DNA from: Frankia gtarii
GTDB taxonomy: Bacteria; Actinomycetota; Actinomycetes; Frankiales; Frankiaceae
Reading direction: 5' to 3'
Assembly: GCF_025403375.1 (NCBI RefSeq)
Contig: NZ_JAMPTM010000041.1
Location: forward strand, 1 to 32,697
Length of the DNA: 32,697 nucleotides
In this document: positions 1 through 7,312 of the stretch, piece by piece
How the letters are laid out: every line of letters begins with the position of its first letter
How positions within the stretch are numbered: position 1 is the first letter of the stretch
The notes under the pieces: model-generated
The model's input: the letters and a program-made list of their open reading frames with translations, nothing else
Databases searched by the model: none
What the model was told of the DNA's origin: nothing
Position numbers and translations under genes: made by a program

Positions 1-927
1 GCCCCAACGCCCCCGGCCCCCGCGGACTCGCCCAGGGCGGACTCGCCGGCCGCACCGGCCGTCGCGCTGGCGGTCCGCGACGTGCGGATCCGCGACGAGG
101 CCAACGACCGCGAGATCGTGCGCGGCGTCTCATTCGACCTGCGGCCCGGCCGGGCGGTCGGCATCGTGGGGGAGTCCGGCAGTGGCAAGACGCTGACCTG
201 CCGCGCGATCCTCGGCATCCTGCCCGAGCACTTCGCCGTGTCCCACGGATCGATCGAGATTGCCGGGCGCGACATCGCCGGGCTGACGACCCCGCAGTGG
301 ACCGACCTGCGCGGGTCGACGATCAGCGCGGTGTTCCAGGACCCCGCGTCCTACCTCAACCCGTCCATCAAGGTGGGGGCGCAGATCACCGAGGTCATCC
401 AGGTCAAGTCCGGGCTGCGGCGGCGGGCGGCACGGCGGCGGGCGCTCGAGCTGCTGACCGCGGTGCACCTGCGCGAGCCCGAGCTCGTCTACGACCAGTA
501 CCCCCACGAACTGTCCGGCGGCATGCTGCAGCGCGTGCTCATCGCCACCGCGATCGCCGCCGGCCCCCAGGTGCTCATCGCCGACGAGGCGACCACCGCG
601 CTGGACGTGACGGTGCAGGCCGAGATCCTCGACCTGCTCGCCGACCTGCGGGAGCGCACCGGGCTCGCCCTCGTCGTCGTGTCCCATGACCTTGCCGTCG
701 TCGCGCAGGTCTGCGACGAGGTCCTGGTGATGCGAGAGGGCGAGGTCGTCGAGCGCGGCGCCACCGCGGACGTGCTCTACCACCCGCGCCACGAGTACAC
801 CCGGCTACTGATCGCCGAACACGAGCAGTACGGCCTGGATCGCTACCTGGACGACCCGAACGACCCGAACGACCCGAACGACCCGGGCCCCGTCGAGCAG
901 CGAAAGGAGCTCGACGGTGTCCACTGA
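1..927 (+). CDS. Peptide/nickel-type ABC transporter ATP-binding protein (DppD/OppD-like), 5' partial
   Basis: This is a nucleotide-binding subunit that would power an inner-membrane importer of the oligopeptide/nickel family. The frame is open from base 1 to the stop at 925-927, and the usual beta-strand before the first ABC motif is encoded upstream of the first possible internal start (GTG 82), so the real start lies outside the window. Counting from GTG 82, Walker A is GESGSGKT (30-37), followed by a Q-loop FQDP, the signature LSGGM, a Walker B ending IADEAT and an H-loop SHD. All catalytic motifs are present. The C-terminus carries a (DPN)3 run encoded by three perfect 9-bp repeats. It overlaps the next ATPase gene by 11 bp. 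The permease and substrate-binding genes are presumably just upstream. The substrate cannot be told from the sequence. Confidence 0.93.
   Translation, partial: APTPPAPADSPRADSPAAPAVALAVRDVRIRDEANDREIVRGVSFDLRPGRAVGIVGESGSGKTLTCRAILGILPEHFAVSHGSIEIAGRDIAGLTTPQWTDLRGSTISAVFQDPASYLNPSIKVGAQITEVIQVKSGLRRRAARRRALELLTAVHLREPELVYDQYPHELSGGMLQRVLIATAIAAGPQVLIADEATTALDVTVQAEILDLLADLRERTGLALVVVSHDLAVVAQVCDEVLVMREGEVVERGATADVLYHPRHEYTRLLIAEHEQYGLDRYLDDPNDPNDPNDPGPVEQRKELDGVH
853..888 (+). repeat. 9-bp coding tandem repeat (GACCCGAAC x3 plus a partial fourth)
   Basis: Perfect copies lie at 853-861, 862-870 and 871-879, followed by a diverged copy at 880-888. They encode Asp-Pro-Asn units at the extreme C-terminus of the first ABC ATPase, outside the conserved fold. 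Confidence 0.9.
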
Positions 928-1819
928 CGGCCGTCCGGTCCTGCAGGTCGACGACCTCGAGATCCACTACGGGCTGCGCCGGCGGCGGCGCCGGGTGCTG
1001 CACGGCGTCTCGCTGTCGGTGGCCCGCGGCGAGACCGTCGGCGTGATCGGCGAGACCGGCTCGGGCAAGTCGACCTTCGCCCGCGCGGTGCTCGGCCTGG
1101 TGCGGGCCTCCGGCGGCCGGATCCTCATCGACGGCGAGGACGTGTCGCGCCACTCCCCGCGGCAGTGGCGCGCACTGCGGCGCCGCGGCGTCGTCCAGTA
1201 CGTGTTCCAGGATCCGCTGCGCAGCCTCGACCCCGACCTCACCGTCGAGGAATCGCTCATCGAGCCGTTGCTCGTCCAGGGCGTGGCCCGCAAGGAGGCG
1301 ATCGAGCGCGGTCGTAGCTATCTCGCGCGCGTCCGGCTCGACCCGGAGCTGTTCGGCCGGCTGCCCGGGGAGCTCTCCGGCGGCCAGCGTCAGCGCGTCG
1401 CGGTGGCGCGCGCCCTGGTCACCGAGCCCGCTCTGATCATCCTGGACGAGCCGGTGAGCGCCCTGGACTCCGCCAACCGCGTCGGCATCCTGGAGATCCT
1501 CAAGGAGCTGCGCGACGCCGGCGTCGCACTGATCTTCATCTCGCACGACCTCGGCTCCGTCGCCGGCGTCGCCGACCGCATCGCGGTGCTCTACCAGGGC
1601 GAGTTCGTCGAGGTGGGGGCCGCTCGCGCGGTGATCAACACTCCTCGGCACCCCTACGCGCGCCTGCTCGTCGGCTCGGCGCCGACGCTGCGTTCCGCCG
1701 CCACTCGGGCGCAGCGGGAGGCACTGCGCGCCGAGCTGCACGCCCAGCCCGATCGGGCCCAGTCCGATCATGCCCAGCCCGATCATGCCCAGCCCGGTCA
1801 CGTTCGCGCTCACGCCTGA
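917..1819 (+). CDS. Peptide/nickel-type ABC transporter ATP-binding protein (DppF/OppF-like)
   Basis: This is the second ATPase of the same importer; the family normally uses a DppD/DppF heterodimer. GTG 917 is chosen because AAAGGAGC lies at 903-910. The protein is 300 aa, with Walker A GETGSGKS at 45-52, a Q-loop FQDP, the signature LSGGQRQR, Walker B IILDEP followed by the D-loop SALD, and the H-loop SHD. The C-terminal region after the second RecA-like lobe has the family motif near RHPYARLL and then a low-complexity tail of four five-residue units. It starts inside the previous gene and ends 25 bp before the monooxygenase gene, so co-transcription with both is likely. Confidence 0.94.
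   Translation: MSTDGRPVLQVDDLEIHYGLRRRRRRVLHGVSLSVARGETVGVIGETGSGKSTFARAVLGLVRASGGRILIDGEDVSRHSPRQWRALRRRGVVQYVFQDPLRSLDPDLTVEESLIEPLLVQGVARKEAIERGRSYLARVRLDPELFGRLPGELSGGQRQRVAVARALVTEPALIILDEPVSALDSANRVGILEILKELRDAGVALIFISHDLGSVAGVADRIAVLYQGEFVEVGAARAVINTPRHPYARLLVGSAPTLRSAATRAQREALRAELHAQPDRAQSDHAQPDHAQPGHVRAHA
1742..1801 (+). repeat. 15-bp coding tandem repeat, four units
   Basis: Units at 1742-1756, 1757-1771, 1772-1786 and 1787-1801 follow the pattern GCCCAGCCCGATCAT with one to three changes. They encode AQPDR, AQSDH, AQPDH and AQPGH at the C-terminus of the second ATPase. Confidence 0.9.
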
Positions 1820-1844
1820 CCGATCCCGCGGAAGGGAACCCGAC

Positions 1845-3239
1845 ATGGCTCGCAAGCTCCACCTCGCCCTGAGCGCCTACGGCGTCGGCGGCCCCGGCCA
1901 GCACGGCCTGTGGAAGGACCCGCGCGTCCCGAACAACGCCAGCGTCGACATCAACTACTACATCCGCCAGGCGCGGACCGCCGAGCAGGCGCTGTTCGAC
2001 GCCTACTTCATCGTCGACAGCCAGTTCATCAACGCCGACTACCCGGCGCATTACCTCAGCCGGCTCGAACCGCTGACGCTGCTGTCGGCGGTCGCGACCC
2101 ATACCCGCAACATCGGCCTGATCGGCACCGCGAGCTCGACCTACAACTCGCCGTTCAACCTCGCCCGCCGGTTCGCGTCGCTGGATCACATCAGCGGTGG
2201 GCGCGCCGGCTGGAACGTCGTCACCAGCTTCGACACCGGCACGTCGCGCAACTACGGGCTGGACGAGCACCTCGACTACGCCACCCGCTACGGCCGCGCG
2301 CTCGAGTCGGTCGAGGTGGTGCGCGGACTGTGGGACTCCTACGAGGACGACGCCTTTCCCGCCGACGTCGAGCGCAACCTCTTCGTCGACCCGACGAAGC
2401 TGCACGCCCTCGACCACGTCGGTGAGCACTTCAAGGTCGCCGGGCCGCTCAACCTCTCCCGCTCACCGCAGGGCCAGCCGGTGATCTTCCAGGCCGGCGT
2501 CTCCGAGGAGGGCCGCACCCTGGCGGCCCACGTCGCGGAGGGCATCTACGCTCCCGGTGGGACGCTGGCGGAGTCGCAGGCCTACTACGGCGACATCAAG
2601 CGGCGGGCCGCCGCGCTCGGGCGCGATCCCCGACATGTCGTGATCTTCGTTGGCGCCAGCCCCGTCGTCGCCGCCACCGACGCCGACGCGCACCGGCTCT
2701 CCCGCGACATCTTCGAGGCCGACAACGACTTCGACCGCAAGCTCGGCTTCCTCGGCCGCAGCTTCGGTGCCTACGACTTCAGCCGGCACGACCTCGACGC
2801 GCCGTTCCCCGACCTCGCGCACCTGGCCGAGAAGGGCGGGCGCACCCGCGGCCTGGAGATCTTCCGGCATGCCCGCGAGGAGGGTCTCACCCTGCGGCAG
2901 GTCGTCGAGACGGTCACCGAGTACGCGCCGTCGCCGTTCACCGGCGCGCCGGACACCGTCGTCGACGCGATCGAGCAGTGGTTCACCACCGGCGCGGCCG
3001 ACGGGCTGAACCTCCGCTTCCGCACCCACGACGACCTCGAGGGCTTCGTCGCCGACGTCGTCCCGTCGCTGCAGAAACGCGGTCTGTTCCGCACCGAGTA
3101 CACCGGCGACACGCTGCGGGACAACCTCGACCTTCCGATCCCGGCCAACCGCTACTCGCCCGAACCCGAACCCGAACCCGAACCCGAGCGCGAGACCTCG
3201 ACCTCGACCCCGGCTGCGGCTGCAGCCGCACAAGCCTGA
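1845..3239 (+). CDS. LLM-class flavin-dependent monooxygenase, NtaA/SnaA/DszA family
   Basis: The product is a 464-aa TIM-barrel monooxygenase that would use reduced FMN supplied by a partner reductase. Family members oxidise nitrilotriacetate, EDTA, dibenzothiophene sulfone and related C-N or C-S compounds. ATG 1845 is preferred over in-frame starts further upstream (such as 1770) because those lie inside the previous gene, whereas 1845 has GAAGGGA at 1831-1837 and gives the usual N-terminus. Diagnostic stretches include GTASSTYNSPFNLARRFASL and DHISGGRAGWNVVTS, typical of the NtaA branch, then GQPVIFQAG. The C-terminus is a (PE)5 run followed by Thr/Ser and poly-Ala, all low complexity. No flavin reductase gene is visible nearby. 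The substrate is unknown, but linkage to an importer points to a small imported compound. Confidence 0.92.
   Translation: MARKLHLALSAYGVGGPGQHGLWKDPRVPNNASVDINYYIRQARTAEQALFDAYFIVDSQFINADYPAHYLSRLEPLTLLSAVATHTRNIGLIGTASSTYNSPFNLARRFASLDHISGGRAGWNVVTSFDTGTSRNYGLDEHLDYATRYGRALESVEVVRGLWDSYEDDAFPADVERNLFVDPTKLHALDHVGEHFKVAGPLNLSRSPQGQPVIFQAGVSEEGRTLAAHVAEGIYAPGGTLAESQAYYGDIKRRAAALGRDPRHVVIFVGASPVVAATDADAHRLSRDIFEADNDFDRKLGFLGRSFGAYDFSRHDLDAPFPDLAHLAEKGGRTRGLEIFRHAREEGLTLRQVVETVTEYAPSPFTGAPDTVVDAIEQWFTTGAADGLNLRFRTHDDLEGFVADVVPSLQKRGLFRTEYTGDTLRDNLDLPIPANRYSPEPEPEPEPERETSTSTPAAAAAAQA
3159..3188 (+). repeat. 6-bp coding tandem repeat (CCCGAA x4 plus CCCGAG)
   Basis: Five consecutive hexamers encode Pro-Glu repeats near the C-terminus of the NtaA-type monooxygenase. 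The near-perfect nucleotide identity suggests recent slippage expansion. Confidence 0.9.
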
Positions 3240-3249
3240 AAGGCCCGTT

Positions 3250-5115
3250 TTGACTACGCATCCGGCCTATTCGGCCACGGGTGGGCGCGACGTCCACACC
3301 GTGCACTTCCCCACCGCCACGCCGCCGGCCGAGGTCGACGTGCTGATCGTCGGCGCTGGCCCGGTGGGCCTGTCGGCGGCCGTGGAGCTCACCGCCCGGG
3401 GGGTGCGGGTCGCCGTCGTCGACCGCGCCCGCACGGCGACGCTGGTCCGGGCCGGCGCGATGGGCCACACCCCGCGCGTGGTGGAACACTTCCGCCGCTG
3501 GGGGCTGCTGCAGCGCATCCGCGACGAGTGGACCTTCCCGCCGGAGTGGAACCAGGGCATCCGGCTGGTCACCTCGCTCGTCGGCCACGAGCTGCTCGCC
3601 CCCCGCCGCCCGTCCTTCGCCGGTCCGTCCAGCGCCCGCCACTCCACCGAGGAGGCGCTGCGCCGTCCCCAGAGCGCGTTGCAGCGGGTCTTCCTGGACC
3701 GCCTCGACCGGCGCGGTGTCACGGCGGCGGGCGGCTGGCGGCTCGTCGCACTGCGGGAGAGCGTCGCCCGCATCGAGGCCGATGTGATCGGGGAGGACGG
3801 TGAGCCCGGTGAGCCCGGCGCGCGACGCACCATCCGGGCCCGCTATCTGATCGGCGCGGACGGCGCCAGCAGCACCGTGCGCCGGCTCGCCGGCATCGAA
3901 CGCGACGGCGACCATGCCACCGAGAAGCGGCTGCGGCTCATCGTGCGCACCCAGGACATCTCCGACCGCGTCGGCCCGGCGCCCAGCGGCACCAACATCG
4001 TGTTCAACCAGAACGCCGCCGGCTTCCTCGCCGCGGTCAGCACCCGCGAGTGGCGCGTGTACGCCGGACCGTATCCGCTCGACCACACCCCCACCGAGGC
4101 GGAGCTGATCGACGGCGCCAGGGCGGCCTTCGGGTTCGATCTCGACCTGGAACTGGTCTCGGCGACGACCTTCTACGACGCCACTCGGATCGCGCGGACG
4201 TTCCGCCGCGGGCGGGTGCTGCTGGCCGGCGACGCGGCGCACGTGCGCACCCCCGGCGGCAACCTCGGTGAAGGCTTCGGCGACGTGGTCAACCTCGGCT
4301 GGAAGCTCGCCGCCGTGCTCGCCGGTCAGGCCCCCGAGGAGCTGCTGGACTCCTACGACCAGGAGCGCCGCCGGCACAACTGGCGCATCGCCGACCACGC
4401 CCTGGAGCGTTCGCGGCGCTCGCACGCGCTGCTGGCGGACCTGCGCCGCCTCGGCATCCCCGACGACGCCGACGTGAGCCCGCAGGCGCAGAGCCGGCGC
4501 GCCGAGATCAGCGCCCGCATCAGCCAGGGCCGTTTCGACGCGCCCGGCGTGACCTTCGACGAGCGCTACGACGCGTCGTCGGTGATCTCGTACGAGGACG
4601 ACCAGCTCGATGTGGAACCGCCGTGGCGCGCGGACATCTACCAGGACGACCCGCGGCCGGGCCACCGCGCGCCGGACGGCCTCGTCGATCCCTACGGCGG
4701 CACCCTCTACGACCGCATCGGCAACGGCTTCGCGTTGCTCGTGCTGTCTGCGGACAGGGAGGTGGAGCGGGCCTTCGCCGCCGAGGCGCTTGCGCGATCG
4801 CTGCCGTTCACGGTCGTCCACCTCGCCGACCCGGTGGTGCGCGCGCTGTACGGCGCCGACAACGTGCTGATCCGCCCCGACCAGCACGTGGCCTGGCGCG
4901 GCGCCGGCCTTCCCGCCGACGGCGCCGGCGGCGTCCTCGACCTCGTCCTCGGGGCCGGCCAGCTCACCGGCGACATTCCCGGCCAGATCTCCCCGGTGAA
5001 CGGGAATGTTGCGGCGGACCAGGGTTTCGCGGCGGACCGGGGTCTCGTGGCAAAGAAGGTCGCCGTCCCGACCGGCGCCGACCTGGCTGGCGCGAGCGCG
5101 TCCGCCCGATCCTGA
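3250..5115 (+). CDS. FAD-dependent aromatic-ring-type monooxygenase (PheA/TfdB/MhpA family)
   Basis: The product is a 621-aa group A flavoprotein hydroxylase expected to use NAD(P)H and O2 to hydroxylate an aromatic or similar substrate in the cytoplasm. TTG 3250 is chosen because GAAAGG at 3238-3243 is correctly spaced and the frame has no better start before the Rossmann motif. Motifs are GxGxxG at 35-40 (GAGPVG), DG at 204-205 (IGADGASS) and the GD motif at 327-328 (LAGDAAH). The C-terminal thioredoxin-like domain of PheA-type enzymes fits the residual length. The loop after GDAAH reads RTPGGNLGEGFGDVVNLGWK, which is shorter than and lacks the usual G-x-N-x-G pattern of the FAD loop, so cofactor geometry may differ. 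It sits 10 bp after the NtaA-type gene and 12 bp before the next monooxygenase. Confidence 0.9.
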   Translation: MTTHPAYSATGGRDVHTVHFPTATPPAEVDVLIVGAGPVGLSAAVELTARGVRVAVVDRARTATLVRAGAMGHTPRVVEHFRRWGLLQRIRDEWTFPPEWNQGIRLVTSLVGHELLAPRRPSFAGPSSARHSTEEALRRPQSALQRVFLDRLDRRGVTAAGGWRLVALRESVARIEADVIGEDGEPGEPGARRTIRARYLIGADGASSTVRRLAGIERDGDHATEKRLRLIVRTQDISDRVGPAPSGTNIVFNQNAAGFLAAVSTREWRVYAGPYPLDHTPTEAELIDGARAAFGFDLDLELVSATTFYDATRIARTFRRGRVLLAGDAAHVRTPGGNLGEGFGDVVNLGWKLAAVLAGQAPEELLDSYDQERRRHNWRIADHALERSRRSHALLADLRRLGIPDDADVSPQAQSRRAEISARISQGRFDAPGVTFDERYDASSVISYEDDQLDVEPPWRADIYQDDPRPGHRAPDGLVDPYGGTLYDRIGNGFALLVLSADREVERAFAAEALARSLPFTVVHLADPVVRALYGADNVLIRPDQHVAWRGAGLPADGAGGVLDLVLGAGQLTGDIPGQISPVNGNVAADQGFAADRGLVAKKVAVPTGADLAGASASARS

Positions 5116-5127
5116 AAGGCCATCAGC

Positions 5128-6210
5128 ATGACCGATGCGTCCGCCACCGCCGTGTCCGCCACCGCCGTGTCCGCCACCGGGGGATCCGCTCCGCCGCGCT
5201 TCCGGCTCGGCTTTCTCACCCACGTCCAGGGCCCCGGCGACCTGACGTCCACCTACGACCATGCGCAGGAGCTGTTCGTCGTCGCCGACGAACTCGGTTT
5301 CGACGTCGGCTGGGTGGCCCAGCACCACGTGTCCCTGGGCGGCGGTGGGCTGCCCTCACCCTGGACGTTCCTGGCCTACGCCGCCGCGCGCACCCGGCGC
5401 ATCCGGCTCGCCACCGCGATCACCATCCTGCCGCTGGAGGATCCGGTCCGGTTGGCCGAGGACGTGTCGGTCGTCGACACGCTCAGCGGCGGCCGGGTCG
5501 AGATCGGCGTCGGCAGCGGCGGCAGCGAGCTGGAGTACGCCGCCTTCGGCCGCGACGTCGGCCGCCGCCGCGAGCTCACCAGCGAGGGGCTCGCTGTGCT
5601 GCGCAAGGCGCTCGCGAACGAGGAGGTCGGCGCCCCCGGCTTCACCATCCAGCCGCCGGCACGGGACTTCACCGACCGGATCTGGCAGGGCGTCTTCAGC
5701 GGCCCGGGTGCCGAGTACGCGGCGGCCTCGGGGTCGAACCTCCTGCTCAACCGCGCCGCCTACGGCTACGACGAGCCCACCGACACCGTGCAGCGGCCCT
5801 GGGCCGACGCCTACCGCGCGGCCTGGACCCGGCCGCGCCCACCGCGCATCGGGCTGTCGCGGTTCATCTTCCCCGCCGCCGACCGGCGGACCGCGCTGGC
5901 CCAGATCGGGCCGCACGTGCTCGCGGCCGCGCAGCGGTTCTCCGAGCACGGCGCCTTCCCGAAGGGAATCGACACCGACGAGGCGCTCCGCCGGTTCCAC
6001 TCCTTCTACGGCCATCCGGACGAGATCATCGCGCAGCTGCGGCAGGAGCAGGTGCTGCCGGTCGCCACAGACCTGATCGCCCAGTTCAACCCGGCGGTCG
6101 TCGACCACGATGCGGCGATCCGGGCGCTCGAGCTCATCGCCACCGAGGTCGCGCCCGCCCTGGGTTGGCAACCCGTGCCCTCTGCCGCGTCCACACTGGC
6201 CGGAGTCTGA
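5128..6210 (+). CDS. LLM-class flavin-dependent oxidoreductase (putative FMN-dependent luciferase-like monooxygenase)
   Basis: The 360-aa protein has a luciferase-like fold with a clear N-terminal strand RLGFLTH, the WVAQHH motif, SGGRVEIGVGSGG (phosphate-binding loop region) and a long C-terminal helical part ending ELIATEVAPALGW. From memory, the overall pattern matches the KPN_01858-type LLM subfamily. ATG 5128 follows GAAAGG at 5115-5120 within the stop of the upstream gene. The N-terminus holds an SATAV-type repeat that is not part of the fold. As the last gene of the block it probably acts with the other two oxygenases on the imported compound or its product; the order of reactions is unknown. 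Confidence 0.9.
   Translation: MTDASATAVSATAVSATGGSAPPRFRLGFLTHVQGPGDLTSTYDHAQELFVVADELGFDVGWVAQHHVSLGGGGLPSPWTFLAYAAARTRRIRLATAITILPLEDPVRLAEDVSVVDTLSGGRVEIGVGSGGSELEYAAFGRDVGRRRELTSEGLAVLRKALANEEVGAPGFTIQPPARDFTDRIWQGVFSGPGAEYAAASGSNLLLNRAAYGYDEPTDTVQRPWADAYRAAWTRPRPPRIGLSRFIFPAADRRTALAQIGPHVLAAAQRFSEHGAFPKGIDTDEALRRFHSFYGHPDEIIAQLRQEQVLPVATDLIAQFNPAVVDHDAAIRALELIATEVAPALGWQPVPSAASTLAGV
5140..5184 (+). repeat. 15-bp coding tandem repeat, three units
   Basis: TCCGCCACCGCCGTG occurs at 5140-5154 and 5155-5169, with a diverged third copy at 5170-5184. It codes for the N-terminal low-complexity segment of the LLM oxidoreductase. Confidence 0.88.
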
Positions 6211-6504
6211 ACCCAGGGCCGAACCACCTCGACGTCGCCGGGTTGATGATCCTGCGGTCCGGTCCACGACCGAGACGTCAACGCAGCCGTGAACATCAGA
6301 ACCGAGGGATGCAGGGGGCACCGCTGGACAGGCGGAAACGGTAAACGCCCGTGGAGCGCGACCCGTCCCCGGCCCCGATCACCGAGGTGGATCCAGCGCC
6401 TCGTGCGTCGACGCCGCTCCGGAGACGTCCACACTCACGCCGACGTGATCGTCCGACTCCCGGCCTGCACCGGCCTGCACCGGCTGTCGGTCCTGCGGCG
6501 GGCG
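6211..6504. other. Intergenic region between converging LLM and tetR genes
   Basis: I see no convincing gene in these 294 bases. The only pattern is a short direct repeat of CGGCCTGCAC around 6461-6481. No U-tract terminator is visible for either gene. ORFs that cross the region in several frames lack ribosome sites and conserved content. Confidence 0.6.
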
Positions 6505-7158
6505 TCAGGGCTGTGTCGGGTGTCGGGGGCGCTGGCGGGCGTGGTGGCGGCAGGCGGCGGCGAGGTCGGCGACGGCCGCGCACGCGGCGGCCACCGACAG
6601 GTGCTGGTCGCGGCGTAGGACGAGCCAGAGCTCGACGCCGCAGATGGCGGCGAGGCGACCGGCGAGGTCGTCCCGGGCGGCGGGGGGCAGGGGATCGAGG
6701 TCGGCGGCGAAGACCGCCTCGATCCACTCCCGGTGGGCCCGCCGGCCGGCGTCGGCGCTCTCCCTCAGCGCCGGGGAGGCGTCCTGCTGGTGCAGGGTGC
6801 GTTCGGTGATCCGCCCCCACTGCTCGTAGTGCCGGGCCAGCCGGTCGGTCACCCCGGCCAGGTCGTCGCCGGCCGGGCGGGCGTCGCCCGGGTCGCCGCG
6901 GGTGGCGGCGACCTGCGGCACGATCCAGCCGTTGATGGCCCGCACGAGGCCGTCCTTGGTCCCGACGCGACGGATGACGGTCTGCAGGCCGACGCCGGCC
7001 CGTTCGGCGACCGCCGGCAGGGTGATGTTATCGAACGGACGTTCGACGAAGAGCTCGGTGGCCGCGCGCAGGATCCGCTCGGTGTTCGCGTCGGTGGTCT
7101 CGGCCCGCCGGCGCTGCTGGTACGCCCGGCTCGGCTCCATATTCACGGTATGAACCAT
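6505..7158 (-). CDS. TetR/AcrR family transcriptional regulator
   Basis: This is a 217-aa one-component repressor. The N-terminal helix-turn-helix spans roughly the motif NTERILRAATELF through NITLPAVAERAGVGLQTVIRR, followed by a helical ligand-binding domain. The longest open frame extends to 7389, but that would overlap the divergent transporter gene; ATG 7158 or ATG 7140 give a normal TetR length (217 or 211 aa). Neither has a good ribosome site. A 17-bp palindrome at 7146-7162 overlaps the 7158 start and lies just upstream of 7140, which slightly favours 7140. Divergent arrangement with an exporter is the classic TetR autoregulatory layout, so it probably represses the transporter and itself until a toxic ligand binds. 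Confidence 0.9.
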   Translation of the reverse strand: MVHTVNMEPSRAYQQRRRAETTDANTERILRAATELFVERPFDNITLPAVAERAGVGLQTVIRRVGTKDGLVRAINGWIVPQVAATRGDPGDARPAGDDLAGVTDRLARHYEQWGRITERTLHQQDASPALRESADAGRRAHREWIEAVFAADLDPLPPAARDDLAGRLAAICGVELWLVLRRDQHLSVAAACAAVADLAAACRHHARQRPRHPTQP

Positions 7159-7162
7159 ACCG
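7146..7162. promoter_or_regulatory. Probable TetR operator (CGGTATG-AAC-CATACCG)
   Basis: A perfect inverted repeat with 7-bp arms and a 3-bp spacer sits in the tetR/MFS divergent region. Next to it, 7164-7171 is CAAATTTG, an 8-bp perfect palindrome. Size, symmetry and position fit a TetR dimer site; the link to this regulator is inference. Confidence 0.7.
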
Positions 7163-7312
7163 CCAAATTTGCCGCCCAAGAGTGTCGTATGCACGTCAGA
7201 GGTGGTGGAACGGAAGTGGTGGAGCGCGGAAGGTTCCCGGTTGTGCGTACGCCCACTATGAGCCGCATCACATCTACCGTTGACGTGAGATGGAGGCGCT
7301 AGCCTTCCTGCC

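Noticed and set aside
575-1855. Long minus-strand open frame opposite the ABC genes
   Set aside because: It mirrors the high-GC codon structure of the plus-strand genes, has low-complexity content and no recognisable domain.
2983-5328. 781-codon minus-strand open frame
   Set aside because: It is antisense to clearly conserved monooxygenase genes and reads as Gly/Arg/Ala/Val-rich noise.
4623-6344. 573-codon plus-strand frame crossing two genes
   Set aside because: It overlaps the FAD hydroxylase and the LLM gene out of frame and is dominated by Arg and Pro.
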